From CAVVZJ01 sp963752755 (GTDB lineage Bacteria; Planctomycetota; Planctomycetia; Isosphaerales; Isosphaeraceae), in assembly GCA_963752755.1 (NCBI GenBank), contig CAVVZJ010000001.1:930001-994000 (forward strand): DNA of 64,000 bases, given 5' to 3'. The notes beneath the pieces were generated by a model. It saw only the letters and a list, made by a program, of their open reading frames with translations. It ran no database searches and was not told the origin of the DNA. A program made the translations under genes and the position numbers. How positions within the stretch are numbered: position 1 is the first letter of the stretch; the number at the start of each line of letters is the position of its first letter. This document shows, one piece after another, positions 8,148-18,363 of this stretch.

Positions 8148-9516
8148 ATGATCGACCCCCGCGTCGCCAGCGGGCTGAGGGACATCCCGCCCGCGGTGAT
8201 GATCCACCGCGAGCGAATGCTCCGCACCTTCCGCGACGTCTTCGCCCGCTTCGGCTTCCTGCCGATCGAGACCCCCCACATCGAGCGCATGGAAGTCCTC
8301 ACCGGCAAGGGGGCCGGCTCCGACGAGGTCCTCCGCCAGATCTTCGAGGTCACGAACAAAGGGGGCACCCCCGGGGAGTTGGCCCTCCGATTCGACCTGA
8401 CCGTCCCCCTCGCCCGCTTCATCGCGAGGCACGTCGACGAACTCGGCGTCCCCTTCAAGCGTTACGCCATCGGCTCCGTCTTCCGCGGCGAGCGACCCGC
8501 CAAGGGCCGATTCCGCGAGTTCACCCAGTGCGACTTCGACACCGTCGGCACCGAGAGCCCCCTCGCCGACGCCGAGGCCGCCCAGGTCATCCACGACGCC
8601 CTCGCCGCCGCCGGCGTGCCGGCGTTCACGATCGCCCTGAATAACCGCAAGGTCCTCGACGGCCTCCTCGACCTCCTCGGCCTCGCCGACCGCACCGGCC
8701 CCGTCCTCCGCGCCATCGACAAGCGCGACAAGGTCGGCCGCGAGGGCGTCGATCCAGGGAACTCACCCGCCCCCTCGAATCCGACGACGGCCCGACCGGT
8801 GCCGGCCTCGACGCCGACCAGGCCGCCCGCGTGATGGACTTCGTCGAGCAGAGCCGCGGCGGCGTCGAGGTGCTCGACTGGCCGCCTCCGCCCTGGCCGA
8901 CCACCCCCGAGCCGCCGAAGGGCTGGCCAACCTCCGCCAGATCGTCGCCCTGCTCGACGCCGGCGGCGTCCCCTCCGATCGCCTCCGGATCGACCTCGGC
9001 CTCGCCCGCGGCCTCGACTATTACACCGGCGTCGTCTTCGAGACGACCGTCGCCGGCTGGGAACGCTTCGGCAGCGTCGCCTCCGGCGGTCGCTACGACG
9101 ACCTCGCCAGCCTCTTCACTTCCCGACGCCTGCCCGGCGTCGGCGCCTCGATCGGCCTCGACCGCCTGCTCGCCCTGATGGACGAGGCCGGCTGGCTCAC
9201 CGGCTCGACCGCAACGGCCCCCGTCCTCGTCGCCCAGTTCCCCGGCTCAGACGTCCCGACCCTGGTCCGCCTCGCCACCCGACTCCGCTCCGCCGGCATC
9301 GGCGCCGAGGTCTTCCCCGACCCGATCCAGATCGGCAAGCAGCTCGGTTACGGCTCCTCCCGCGGCCACCGCTTCGCCGTGATCGTCGGCCCCGACGAGC
9401 TGGAGAAGCAGGTCTTCAACCTCCGCGACCTCGCCACCCGCCAGGAGCAGAAGGCACTGCCCTGGTCCGACCTGGAAGACGCCGTCCCGCTCCTGAACCC
9501 GGACGTTTCCTCGTAA
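8148..9516 (+). CDS. hisS: Histidine-tRNA ligase (two frame breaks in this sequence)
   Basis: Charges tRNA-His with histidine. The ATG at 8148 opens MIDPRVASGLRDIPPAVMIH, the class II N-terminus. Motif 2 is GSVFRGERPAKGRFREFTQ (near residue 115). The frame changes near 8750 (after KVGREGVD) and near 8885 (after GVEVLD), then continues with the HisA motif LGLARGLDYYTGVVFE, motif 3 (GVGASIGLDRLLALMDEAG) and the C-terminal anticodon-binding domain ending NPDVSS. Total length 1369 nt fits a gene of about 457 codons with two missing bases. An essential gene, so sequence error is the likely cause. It begins a plus-strand run through hicBA to hisZG. Confidence 0.92.
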
Positions 9517-9531
9517 CCCCCGGACTCGCCC

Positions 9532-9732
9532 ATGAAATACAAAGTCGTGCTCGAAGAATCCGACGAAGGCTTCGCGGCCTCCGTCCCCGGCCTCCCCGGT
9601 TGCCACTCGCAGGGGGCCACGGAGCAGGAAGCCCTGGAGAACATCGCCGACGCGATCCGCGACTATCTCGCGGTCGCCGCCGAGCTGGCCGAAGAGGCCG
9701 GGCGTGTCCGCGAAGTGGAAGTCGAGGTCTGA
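9532..9732 (+). CDS. hicB: HicB-like antitoxin
   Basis: 66 residues, 15 nt after hisS. The sequence MKYKVVLEESDEGFAASVPG followed by LPGCHSQGATEQEALENI is the partial RNase H-like fold of HicB. It lacks an added C-terminal DNA-binding domain, so repression of its own promoter would need another partner or it acts only by binding the toxin. The gene precedes hicA, the reverse of the order in E. coli but common elsewhere. Frame intact. Confidence 0.88.
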   Translation: MKYKVVLEESDEGFAASVPGLPGCHSQGATEQEALENIADAIRDYLAVAAELAEEAGRVREVEVEV

Positions 9733-9738
9733 GCGATC

Positions 9739-9951
9739 ATGCCTCGACTCCCTGGCATCAATCAACTCGATGCGGTTCGTGCCCTGGAGAAGGCGGGCTT
9801 TCGCGTGAAACGCCAGGGGAAGCATATCGTGATGACGGATGGATCGCGCATCGTGGCCATCCCCAGGCCCAACCCCGTGAACGCGATCACCATGGCCAAC
9901 ATCGTCCGCGACTCCGGATTGACGATCGAGGAATTCCGGAAGCTTCTGTGA
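9739..9951 (+). CDS. hicA: HicA-like mRNA interferase toxin
   Basis: 70 residues, 6 nt after hicB. The double-stranded-RNA-binding-like fold of HicA is seen in ALEKAGFRVKRQGKHIVMTD, with the catalytic histidine in GKHIVM, then IPRPNPVNAITMANIVRDSG and an LTIEEFRKLL end. HicA cleaves mRNA and is neutralised by HicB. The pair sits between hisS and an acetyltransferase in a run of genes all on the plus strand with short gaps, so it may be co-transcribed with housekeeping genes. Confidence 0.88.
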   Translation: MPRLPGINQLDAVRALEKAGFRVKRQGKHIVMTDGSRIVAIPRPNPVNAITMANIVRDSGLTIEEFRKLL

Positions 9952-9965
9952 ACCACCGCCGTCCA

Positions 9966-10604
9966 ATGGTGACCCAGCGGCCCGAGATTCCCCAGGTCAT
10001 CGAGGTTCCCCTTGGCCCCACCGAACGCGAAAAGATGCTCGCCGCCAAGCCCTATCTCGCCTCCGACCCCGAGCTGGTCGGACTGCGTGACCGCTCCCGG
10101 GACCTCTGCTCGCGGTTCAACGCCACGGCGTCCGGGCAACATGCCTGGAGCGGGAGGCTCTGCTCCGCGAACTTGCTCGGTCAGGTCGGGGAGGACGTCC
10201 GGATCGAACCGCCGTTCTTTTGCGACTACGGCAAGCATCTGACCCTCGGCGACGGCGTCTATCTCAACGTCAACTGCGTGATCCTCGACTGCAACCAGGT
10301 CACGATCGGCCCGGCGGCGAAGTTCGGGCCGGGCGTGCATATCTACACCGCCTTGCACCCGATCGACCCGGCCGAACGGCGGAGCGGCCTGGAGATGGCC
10401 CGGCCGGTGACGATCGGCGCGAACGTCTGGATCGGCGGCGGCGCCATCCTCTGCCCCGGCGTCGAGATCGGCGACGACTCGGTCATCGGCGCCGGCAGCG
10501 TCGTCACCCGCTACATTCCGGCCGGGGTCATCGCGGTCGGCAATCCGTGCCGCGTTGTCCGGAGCATCTCCCACCGCGAGCCTCTTAACGATTCCGAACC
10601 ATGA
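9966..10604 (+). CDS. Maltose/galactoside-type O-acetyltransferase (left-handed beta-helix)
   Basis: 212 residues from the ATG at 9966. It has the maltose acetyltransferase N-terminal region (PTEREKMLAAKPYLASDPEL), then DYGKHLTLGDGVYLNVNCVI, the active-site segment GVHIYTALHPIDPAERRSG (catalytic His), and hexapeptide repeats PVTIGANVWIGGGAILCPGV and IGAGSVVTRYIPAGVIAVGN. Family members transfer acetyl from acetyl-CoA to sugars. The last base pairs overlap the hisZ start as ATGA at 10601-10604, so it is translationally linked to hisZ. Its role beside histidine genes is unclear. Frame intact. Confidence 0.88.
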   Translation: MVTQRPEIPQVIEVPLGPTEREKMLAAKPYLASDPELVGLRDRSRDLCSRFNATASGQHAWSGRLCSANLLGQVGEDVRIEPPFFCDYGKHLTLGDGVYLNVNCVILDCNQVTIGPAAKFGPGVHIYTALHPIDPAERRSGLEMARPVTIGANVWIGGGAILCPGVEIGDDSVIGAGSVVTRYIPAGVIAVGNPCRVVRSISHREPLNDSEP

Positions 10605-12179
10605 GCCGATCCGAACCCTCCCCCGAAACCCGAGACGACCGAACCGCCGATCGCCCCGGTGCGCGGCACGCGCGACTGGTTGCCCGACGGACTTCGCGCG
10701 CCTCGACCGCCTCGAATCCGCTCCTACTCGATCACTTCGCCCACGCCGGCTATGCCCCCTTGCGGACGCCGGTTCTCGAACCAGTCGAGCTGCACGAGCG
10801 CAAGAGCGGCGCCGGGATCGTGGCGAAGCTGTTCGAGCTGGCCGACGCCCACCAGAGCCGGCTCTGCCTCCGCCCCGAGCTGACCGCCAGCATCGTGCGG
10901 GCCTACACCGACGCGGCCGAGCCGCCCCCTTGCCGTGGCGGGTGAGCATGGCCGGGCCGGTCTTCCGGTTCGAGAAGGACCCGCAAGCCGGCCATTACCG
11001 CGAGTTCACCCAGGTCGGCGTCGAACTGCTCGGCGCCCCCGGCCCGGCCGCCGACGCCGAGGTGATCTGGCTCGCCCACGGGGCCTTGAACGAGGCCGGC
11101 CTCGACGACGTCCAGGTCCGGATCGGCCACGTCGGCCTGATCCTGGAGATGCTCGAACGCTCGGGCCTGCCGCCGTCGGCCCGCTCGGCCCTGGTCGATT
11201 CCCTGAGCCTGGCGGCGGCCGAGGGGCGGGGCATCCAGGCGCTGGAGGCGGCCCTGGACCAGTTCGCCGGCTGGCTCCGCGCGGCGGAGTCGGAGCCGGT
11301 CGGCCCGTTGGCGGCCGACGGTCGCCGGCGACCGACAGGCCGACCGCCTCTTCCGCCAGCTCGTGCCCGACGTCACCGGCCGCCGCTCCGGCCACGAGAT
11401 CCTCGGCCGACTCCGCCGCAAGTGGGACCTCGCCCACTCGCTCCACGGCGTCCTCGGCCGGCGTCCGCGACCAGGTCCACCTGCTGGCCGACCTCCGCGG
11501 CCCGGCCGCTCGAGGTGCTCGATCGCCTCGGCCGCGACGTCGAAGCCGCGGCGCCCGAGTCGGTCGCTGGCCTGCGGGAACTGATCCGATTACTCGGACT
11601 CTACGGCCTTGCCGCCGACCGGATCGAGCTGGACCTGGGCTTCGGCCGCGGCATCGGCTTCTATTCCCAGATGGTCTTCGAGCTGCTCGCGACGACCCCT
11701 GACGGCCCCGTCGATGTCGGCGGCGGCGGCCGTTACGACGGCCTGGCCCGCGTCCTCGGCAGCGATCGCGACGACCGCGGCGTCGGCTTCGCCCTCGGCC
11801 TCGAGCGGGTCGCCCGGGCTCTCCAGGCTTGCGAGGACGGCGGACGACCGCCCGAGCCGTCGGGCTGCCTGGTCGCCTCGATGCCGGACTTCCTCGACGA
11901 GGCGCTCGGCCTGGCGGTCGATCTCCGCCGTCTCGGTCGCGGCCAGCTGCCCGAATTCTCGCGGGTCGTCGGTCCGAACGTCCTCAACGATCCCTCCGAC
12001 CTCGACGCCGCCCTGAGCCACGCCCGATCGCTCGGTCTGGATCAGGTCGTCCACGTCCGCGGCCGTCGCGCCGTTCCCGGCGGCCTGGCCTGGTACGCCC
12101 TGGAATCCGACCGCTGGGCCCGCTTCCCCAATCTCCCCCGATCCTTCTCGCCCGCGACAGCGGGGAGGGCCTCGCATGA
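10601..12179 (+). CDS. hisZ: ATP phosphoribosyltransferase regulatory subunit HisZ (many frame breaks)
   Basis: HisZ is a catalytically inactive HisRS paralogue that activates short HisG. In successive frames one can read PVRGTRDWLPDG, LLLDHFAHAGYAPLRTPVLE, ELHERKSGAGIVAKLFELAD, LCLRPELTASIVRAYTD, SMAGPVFRFEKDPQAGHYRE, then a helical domain and ELDLGFGRGIGFYSQMVFEL with GGGGRYDGLARVLGSDRDDR and a GFALGLERVARAL motif. Breaks fall near 10640, 10690, 10715, 10930, 11325, 11470 and 11510. If one more break near 12130 is allowed, the stop (TGA at 12177-12179) overlaps the hisG ATG as ATGA. Without it the frame runs on to 12279 within hisG. The many breaks in high-GC runs suggest sequence errors. 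Confidence 0.8.
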
Positions 12180-13252
12180 CCAGCCCCGTTGCCTCTTCCC
12201 GAGCCACGATCCGCAATCCGCAATCCGCGATCGTCGACCCGATCCGTCTGGCCCTCCCCTCGAAGGGCCATCTTTATGACGGCATCGTCGAGATTCTCAG
12301 AACGGCCGGCTACAAGGTCCGTCGCGCCAGCGATCGTCAGTACGAGGCGACGATCGCCGGCCACCCGCGGTTCCACGTCGTCTTCATGCGGCCGAGCGAC
12401 ATCGTCACCCAGGTCGATGAGGGCCGCTGCCACCTGGGCGTTACCGGCCTGGACGTCTTCGCCGAGCGGGCGGACGAGGCCGAGCGGGCGCGGGTGGTCA
12501 TCGGCGACCTCGGTTACGGCGGCTGTCGGCTGGTGGTCGCCGTGCCCGAGAGCTGGATCGACGTGACCCACATCCTCGACCTCGTGGACCTGACCGCCGA
12601 GTTCAAGGCCGCCGGCAAGAGCTTTCGCGTCTCGACGAAGTACCCGACCCTCACCAAGGCCCACTTCCGCCGCTGGGGCTTGCACGACTTCCAGGTCATC
12701 GACTCCGAGGGGGCGCTGGAACTCCACCCGAGCCTCGGCATCGCCGACATCATCGTCGATCTGACCAGCTCGGGCGCGACCCTCAAGGACAACCGCCTCC
12801 GCGAGATCGACGGCGGCCGGGTCCTGGAGTCGTCCTCCTGCCTGATCGGCCACACGCCGGCCCTGGAAGCCCTGATCGCGGAGGGCGAGTCGGGACCGCT
12901 CGCCCTCCTGCTCGACGCCATCGACGGCGTGCGGGCCTCCGAGGGCTGGCTGCATCTGGAGGTCGTCGGCGGGCCCGTCGAGGGCGAATGGACCCGCGCC
13001 GCCGATGCGGTGTCGGACCTGCTCCGCGAGCGCGGGGCGGTCCATCTGGTGCGCGGCGAGGTCTGGGACGAGGAAGGCCAGACCGGCTGGCGGGTGACGG
13101 CGCTGGTCGAGTCGCGGCGATTGCCGTCACTCAAGCGTCCCTTGTTGCGTCATGGGGCGACCCGCGTCGTGGGCTTGCCGATCCACTTCGCCTTCGACCG
13201 CGACGGCCACTCGACGTTCGACGCCCTCGCCCGCACGCTGGGGGAGGTTTGA
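12176..13252 (+). CDS. hisG: ATP phosphoribosyltransferase HisG with long C-terminal region
   Basis: Catalyses the first step of histidine synthesis, ATP plus PRPP to phosphoribosyl-ATP. 358 residues from the ATG at 12176, preceded by GGGGAGGG. The core (IRLALPSKGHLYDGIVEILR, DVFAERADEAERARVVIGDL, KYPTLTKAHFRRWGLHDFQV, GIADIIVDLTSSGATLKDN) is clear over about residues 20-230. About 120 further residues follow (GWLHLEVVGGPVEGEWTRAA ... VVGLPIHFAFDRDGHSTFDA), a region in the place of the ACT-like regulatory domain of long HisG but not clearly like it. Short HisG normally partners with HisZ; here an extended HisG is next to hisZ. Frame intact. Confidence 0.9.
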   Translation: MTSPVASSRATIRNPQSAIVDPIRLALPSKGHLYDGIVEILRTAGYKVRRASDRQYEATIAGHPRFHVVFMRPSDIVTQVDEGRCHLGVTGLDVFAERADEAERARVVIGDLGYGGCRLVVAVPESWIDVTHILDLVDLTAEFKAAGKSFRVSTKYPTLTKAHFRRWGLHDFQVIDSEGALELHPSLGIADIIVDLTSSGATLKDNRLREIDGGRVLESSSCLIGHTPALEALIAEGESGPLALLLDAIDGVRASEGWLHLEVVGGPVEGEWTRAADAVSDLLRERGAVHLVRGEVWDEEGQTGWRVTALVESRRLPSLKRPLLRHGATRVVGLPIHFAFDRDGHSTFDALARTLGEV

Positions 13253-13333
13253 CCCAAAAGCATGAACCGGCGAGTCGTCGGATCGACGTGGATTGGACGG
13301 GAAGCTGCGGGGCCGGGGGTCGCCAAGCGCGAA

Positions 13334-13362
13334 CGGCCCGCCGGATTCGTTCCGGCGGGCCG
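13334..13362. terminator. Hairpin between convergent hisG and 13400-14522
   Basis: Perfect 12-bp stem (CGGCCCGCCGGA / TCCGGCGGGCCG) with loop TTCGT, between the 3' ends of two convergent genes. There is no U-tract, so it is a terminator-like hairpin that could serve both strands. Confidence 0.55.
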
Positions 13363-13399
13363 CTCGGAGCTGGATCGGAAAAGCCTGTCGGCGTTCGCC

Positions 13400-14522
13400 T
13401 TACCGGGGGACGTCCGGGGCCACCGGGCGGGTCGGGACGACCGGCTCGCGAACGGGCAAGCCGTTCGAGGGTGGCGGGATCGCACCCGGAGCCCGACGGG
13501 CCGCCGGGTTCGCGACCGGCGCGGCAGCCGGTCGACCCGGGAGACCCGCCGTGCCAAGTTCCTCGCCTGGATCGACCAGCGGCAGCTCGATCAGGTTGAC
13601 GTTGAACGCCTCGTTCGTGCCCTGAACGTTCCGGTAGCGGATCGAGACGAACGAGCCGACCTTGATGTTCGTGAAGTTCGTCGCCAGTTCGGCCGGCCGG
13701 GGTCGGTTGGGAACGTGGCCGGTAACGCCGACGCCCGATGGCGTCGTGTCGGGCGAGCTGATGGTCGCGGCCCCGTAAAGGTTGATCCCCTCAGGCGAAC
13801 GGGCGTGGACGAAGACGCGCGTCCGGTTAGTCACGGCGACCTCCACGTTGCCGGTCTGCGATGGGCCGTTGGAGGGCTTCCTCTCGGAAGCAGTTAGCCC
13901 TGGATTCTTGTCATCCGCAAGGACGCCTTTAACGACGGACTTGACCGCCTTGGCGATCGGGGCCTTGTCGTCCGACTTCTTGGCATCGGGAGGAGTCGCC
14001 TTGTCCTCGGCCGGGGTTTCCGGGCCGACAGTGGCGTATTCGGTCCAGGTCTGCGAGGGGTCGACCGTCAGACGGATCAGCTCATTCTGGAGCCCTGGCT
14101 GAGACGCGTCGTCCTTGCTGGTGCGGTTGATCTGAACGACCACGCCCTCAACCGAGCGGATACCGGGAATCGGCCGACCCTGTTGGCCGGGAACGGCTCG
14201 GCCAGCGGCCTGGCCGGGTCGGGCGGGAACGCCAGGCCGGCCGGCATTCGGGAGGGCTGGCACGGCGTTGGTGCCTGGAGGCGCGGGGTCTTCCAGGGAA
14301 GCCGGCACGGGTGGCAAGATCTGGTTGGTTGTTTCGGGCGGTGGGTTCGAGGTGTCCGCCCGGGGGATATTCTTGTCGGTCCTGGGTCGATCGACGGGGT
14401 CACCCGTCCGTCGCTGACCGTCCTGAGCCAGGGCCGGCGTGGACGCCAGGATCAACGCGGCTCCGACGAGGGCGAGTCCTGCGAATCGCGAGCGTCCGGA
14501 GACACGTGGCTGGTCGCTTCAT
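13400..14522 (-). CDS. Secreted Pro/Arg-rich protein of unknown function (frame break in signal peptide)
   Basis: The ATG at 14520-14522 has a good ribosome site (GGGAG) and starts MKRPATCLRTLAIRR. One base shift near 14480 is then needed to join GLALVGAALILASTPALAQD, a clear signal peptide with an ALA-Q cleavage site, to the main frame. The mature part of about 335 residues is low-complexity Pro/Ala-rich (25-95), then a region with VEGVVVQINRTSKDD, VEVAVTNRTRVFVHARS, and VGSFVSIRYRNVQGTNEAF, short beta-strand motifs repeated around the idea of conditions on a value. The C-terminus is again Pro/Arg-rich. No family recognised. Convergent with hisG. Confidence 0.6.
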
Positions 14523-14684
14523 GATGGAATCTCCCATGGGGTCATTCCCGGTCGCGGCCATGCAGGGCCGTTGCCGGGGGTCGTATGCCATGCGAGACAC
14601 TTGTGCAAACAGAATGCCAATGATCTCCTGGCCGGACTCCGATCGGGCGGAGCCATGGGCGTCATGCCCAACGGGCCGTGGCCC

Positions 14685-16204
14685 TCACTCGTCGAGCGGG
14701 GTGGGCACGCGGGCCTCGTCGAGGGCCTGGATCAGGCGGGTCAAGGAGACGTCGAGCTCGGCGACGGCGTGGGTCGGGCATTCGCCCGAGCTACTGCTCA
14801 GAGTGGCCCGCCAGGTTGTCAGCAAGGTCCGGAGGCGGGGGACCTCGGGCCAGAGATCCAACGGGACGAGCAAGCCCCAGGGCGTCTGGGGGACAGCGGG
14901 CGGTTCTCCCTGGCCGTTCGCCTCGCGGGTCTCCAGGGCCTCGCGGGCGACGGTGGCCACGCGGTCATCGGCATCCATCGCCAGGCGTCCGAGTGCGGCG
15001 ATGGCTTGTGGCGACGGGTGTCGCAGCGAGACCATCGCCTCCGCAACTTCCAGCCGCACGCCCGCATTTGGGTCGTCGCTCAGAGGCAACAGGTCGGGCA
15101 AGCGCCCGTTCCCCGAGGATGTCGCGGAGGGCGGCGACCGCCAGGGGACGGGTGTAGGGGTTCGACTCGGCCTGGACCATCCGCCGGATCTCCTCGACCG
15201 CGCCCCGGTCCCGCCAGCGCGCGACCATGCTCAGGGCCAGCCGCCGGTTCTCGGCCGAGCCGTCGCGGAGCAAGGGGCGAACGTAAGGAGTCACGTCCGG
15301 CTGGTCGGCCCGGTCGAGCAGCAACAAGAGGCTGTGGCGGAGCTTGCCGCTGGGGTCGCGGAGCATCCAGGCCAGGACCGGAGCGGCCTCGTCGCGGCGC
15401 CAGCTCGCGGAGAGCAGCCGTAGCCGTGCTCCGCAGGCCGACATGGTTCCTGGCGATCTCCAGCAGCAGCGGCACGGCCTCCCGGTCGTCGAGCTGGACG
15501 AGGGCATTCATGTGGCAGCGTGGCAGGTGGTAAGTCCAGAGCTGGCGTCCCGGCGTCGTGTGCGGTTCGGGATCGGCCCGGATCAGCGCTCGCAGAGTTG
15601 CTTCGGAGCTTCGGCGGCGGCGGGCAGGTGGCCGAGCATGCCCACGCGCGGTGGCCGCCGAGGCGAGGATGTGGGGCTGCTTGCGAGTCCAGGAAGCGGA
15701 CGAGGTTCGAGGCGACCTCGGGTGGCCCGATCCGGCCCAGGGCCACGATCGCCGCCGAGACGATCCGCGGGTTGGCGTCGTCGAGGCAAGTCGCGGACTT
15801 GGTCGCGGGCCGACTCGGCCCGGAGCAAACCCGAGGGCCTGGATCGCCGAGGCGCAGACATAGGCGTTGGTGTCGTCGATGGTGCACATCAGCCGCTCGG
15901 TCGCCTCGCCGACGAGCGGGCCGGCCAGGTGCCCGAGAGCACGGGCCGCGGCATCGCGGGTCCGCGGGTCGGTGTCGCCGAGGCTGCGCAGCAGCGCCGA
16001 GGCCACGATCCTCTGGAGCCAGTCTGGCACATGCCGGATTTGTGCCAGCGCCCCGGCCGCCGCGCGTCGGGTCCAGGCGTAGGGCGACCGAGTTCCTCGA
16101 CGTGCCGGCGGATCTGCCCTCGACGGCGGTGATCTCACGGGCTGGACCGGTCGGGGCGGGGAGGGGGAGGGGCGATCGTTGCTGGAGGATTCGTCGCTGG
16201 TCAT
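14685..16204 (-). CDS. HEAT-repeat protein (several frame breaks)
   Basis: Reading across frames gives about 505 residues of HEAT/PBS-lyase-type repeats: RRAAAGALAQIRHVPDWLQR, IVASALLRSLGDTDPRTRDA, NPRIVSAAIVALGRIGPPEV, DDREAVPLLLEIARNHVG, GSAENRRLALSMVARWRD, NAGVRLEVAEAMVSLRHPSP. The start is taken as the ATG at 16204 (MTSDESSSNDRPSPSP), followed by a low-complexity Ser/Pro stretch. Frames change near 15830, 15790, 15650, 15420 and 15105. Such proteins act as scaffolds; nothing here shows the partner. The 360 bases from 16205 to the next start at 16567 are a divergent intergenic region where I see no gene; TACAAT (minus strand, near 16456) could be a -10 box. Confidence 0.7.
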
Positions 16205-16566
16205 GGCTGTCGGTCGCCTTCGGGAAGCAGCCGGCCGGGGGGGCGAGCCGAAGTCGGAAGCGGGTGCGGTTGGAGACACCTCCAGACGACGCCTCGGCCT
16301 CGCTCGCGAGTTGCGGTCGGGCCGTGGGCCACCGGGGAGGCAGGCCCAGCCACGATTGCGGCCCGATCGGCACGAGCCGACCGCGGCGCTGTCGAGGGTC
16401 CAGAATCGCCTCGCCGGGCGGTCTCACCGGCGAAACGGTCCTGCGAGAGCCGCCCTATTGTAAAGTGCCTCCGTTGTGTGGGGTCAAGACTCCGAACCTC
16501 GATTCTCGAATGCGTTGATGCATGCTGCTGTCGAGGAGCTCAGAAGACCGAGAGTTCTCCAAGCCC

Positions 16567-17710
16567 ATGGACACGATTCGAGCCAAGCACGCGATCCTCG
16601 GTGCCGGAGCGATGGGTGCGGCGGCGGCCTACCAACTGGCCCGGCGAGGTGAGCCGGTCTTGCTGGTCGAGCAGTTCGCTCTCGGCCACGCCCTCGGTAG
16701 TTCGCACGGCGATGCCCGGATCACCCGCCATTCCTATGCCGATCCTCGCTACGCTCGCCTCATGCCGGCGGCCTTCCGGGCCTGGCGCAAGCTGGAGGCC
16801 GACGCGGGCCTGCCACTCTACATCCGGACTGGCGGCGTGAGTTTGTGCCCGCCCGGTGTCGATTACGTCGCCCGCGTGACGGCCAACCTGGAAGCGATCG
16901 GCGTCCCTCACCGCCGGATGAGCGGCAAGGACCTGCACCGGTCCAACCCGGCCTTCGTGGTCCCGGAGGATGACGACGTCGTCTTCGAGCCGGACGCCGG
17001 TCTGGTCGCCGCTTCCCGGGCCGTCGCCTTGCAGATCGAACTGGCCCGCCAATTCGGGGGCGACCGCGTGCAGGTGATCGAGAACTGTCCGATCCACCAG
17101 ATCGACCTGACGGCCGACTCCCCCACACTCCTCGGCGACGAGGTTCAGCATCATCGCCGATCGCCTGATCGTCGCCGCGGGCGCCTGGGTCACCCGGCTC
17201 TTGCCCGAGCTGGGCGACCGTCTCCAACCCACCCGCCAACAGGTGCTCTACCTCCAGCCGCGGTTTCCCTTACCCTTTCTGATTGGACAACTTCCGGCAT
17301 TCATTTTCATGGGTGCGAGCCCGCTCGACGCCTTCTACGGGATGCCCCACTTCCTCGGCGGTGGGGTGAAGGTCGCCCGGCACGGCGGTCCCGAGACCGA
17401 ACCCGACCTCGTGGACCGCAGTGTTGCGCCCGAGTACGAGGACGAGGTCCGCCGCTTCCTCCGTGGCCACGTCCCCGCTCTGGCCGACGCCCCCTTGATG
17501 CGCAGCGAGGTCTGCCTCTACACGATGGCTCCCGACGAGAACTTCCTCGTCAGCGCCTGGCCCGGCCGTCCGGACCTGATCGTCGCGAGCCCGTGCAGCG
17601 GCCACGGCTTCAAGTTTTCTTGCCTGATCGGCCAGGTCCTCGCCGATCTGGCCCAGCGCGGCGAGACCGATCTCGATGTCGCCTTCTGGCGGCCATCGGT
17701 CCTGGCCTGA
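16567..17710 (+). CDS. FAD-dependent oxidase of the sarcosine/N-methyltryptophan oxidase family
   Basis: About 381 residues, the family length. The N-terminus has the dinucleotide-binding motif (AILGAGAMGAAAAYQLARRG) and GSSHGDARITRHSYADPRYA, typical of monomeric sarcosine oxidase and SolA. The frame shifts once near 17150. Then follow LIVAAGAWVTRLLPELGD, SEVCLYTMAPDENFLVSAWP with the cysteine that in this family binds FAD covalently, and the C-terminal SGHGFKFSCLIGQVLADL. It oxidises N-methyl groups of amino acids, releasing formaldehyde and H2O2; the substrate is not predictable. Convergent with rbfA 105 nt away. Confidence 0.85.
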
Positions 17711-17814
17711 TCCGCTATGCTGGAGCCAGGGACCCGCCTCGCATGACAGGTCCCTGGATCGGCTATCCGGCGAGGAACCATCGATCCTCGACGTTGCCGG
17801 CTCGCCCCGGGTCC

Positions 17815-18239
17815 TCAACCCGGAGGGCCGAGCAGAGCGTAGCGGAACTCCAGCGAAGGGGTCCGCCGCCGAGTGATCGCCGAGGCGACCTCGGAGCGGA
17901 GTCGGGCGGAAGCGTGATCGAGATGCTCGATCACGGTCAAGGGGTGGGCGGGGCGGGCCACCGGACCCGGGGCCACGGTCACGAGCAGCCGCGATTCGTC
18001 GGGCGCGGGTGCCACGTCCACCACGGTCAGGTCACGCAAGACGTCGTCGGACTGCTCGGCGAGCAGCTCGTCGATTGTCAGGGCGACCTGGTGGCAGAGC
18101 TGGCTGGTCTTCCGACCGGACGTCTTGCGCGACTCATTCCGGTAACGCCGAGCCAGGCGCGCGGATCGACGCCGTCCTCCGGCCCGATCTCACCGCAGAC
18201 GCGTCGCAGGGCGCGGCGTGAAGTCTTTCGCGGTTTCAT
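17815..18239 (-). CDS. rbfA: Ribosome-binding factor A (frame break)
   Basis: About 141 residues from the ATG at 18237-18239 (MKPRKTSRRALRRVCGEIGP). A Ser/Arg-rich N-terminal part is followed, after a one-base break between about 18120 and 18040, by LRDLTVVDVAPAPDESRLLV and HLDHASARLRSEVASAITRR then TPSLEFRYALL, which is the KH-like RbfA core and its RxTPxLxFxY end. RbfA aids 30S maturation. An extended -10 promoter lies upstream at 18482-18511, on the same strand as dnaB, which ends 350 nt upstream. Confidence 0.75.
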
Positions 18240-18363
18240 GGTCGCTCTCACTCGGGGAACGATCGGCGCCTGCGCGCATACCGGGCGCCGACCGCAAAGC
18301 GCGTTCCGAATCCCGATCAAGGCGGATGAGAGCCTGGCCCGGACGGGCCTGGACGGGGAAGGG

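Noticed and set aside
8148..12179. hisS and hisZ as pseudogenes
   Set aside because: Conserved motifs continue across each break, hisS is essential, and similar breaks affect many unrelated genes in the window, so sequence error is more likely.
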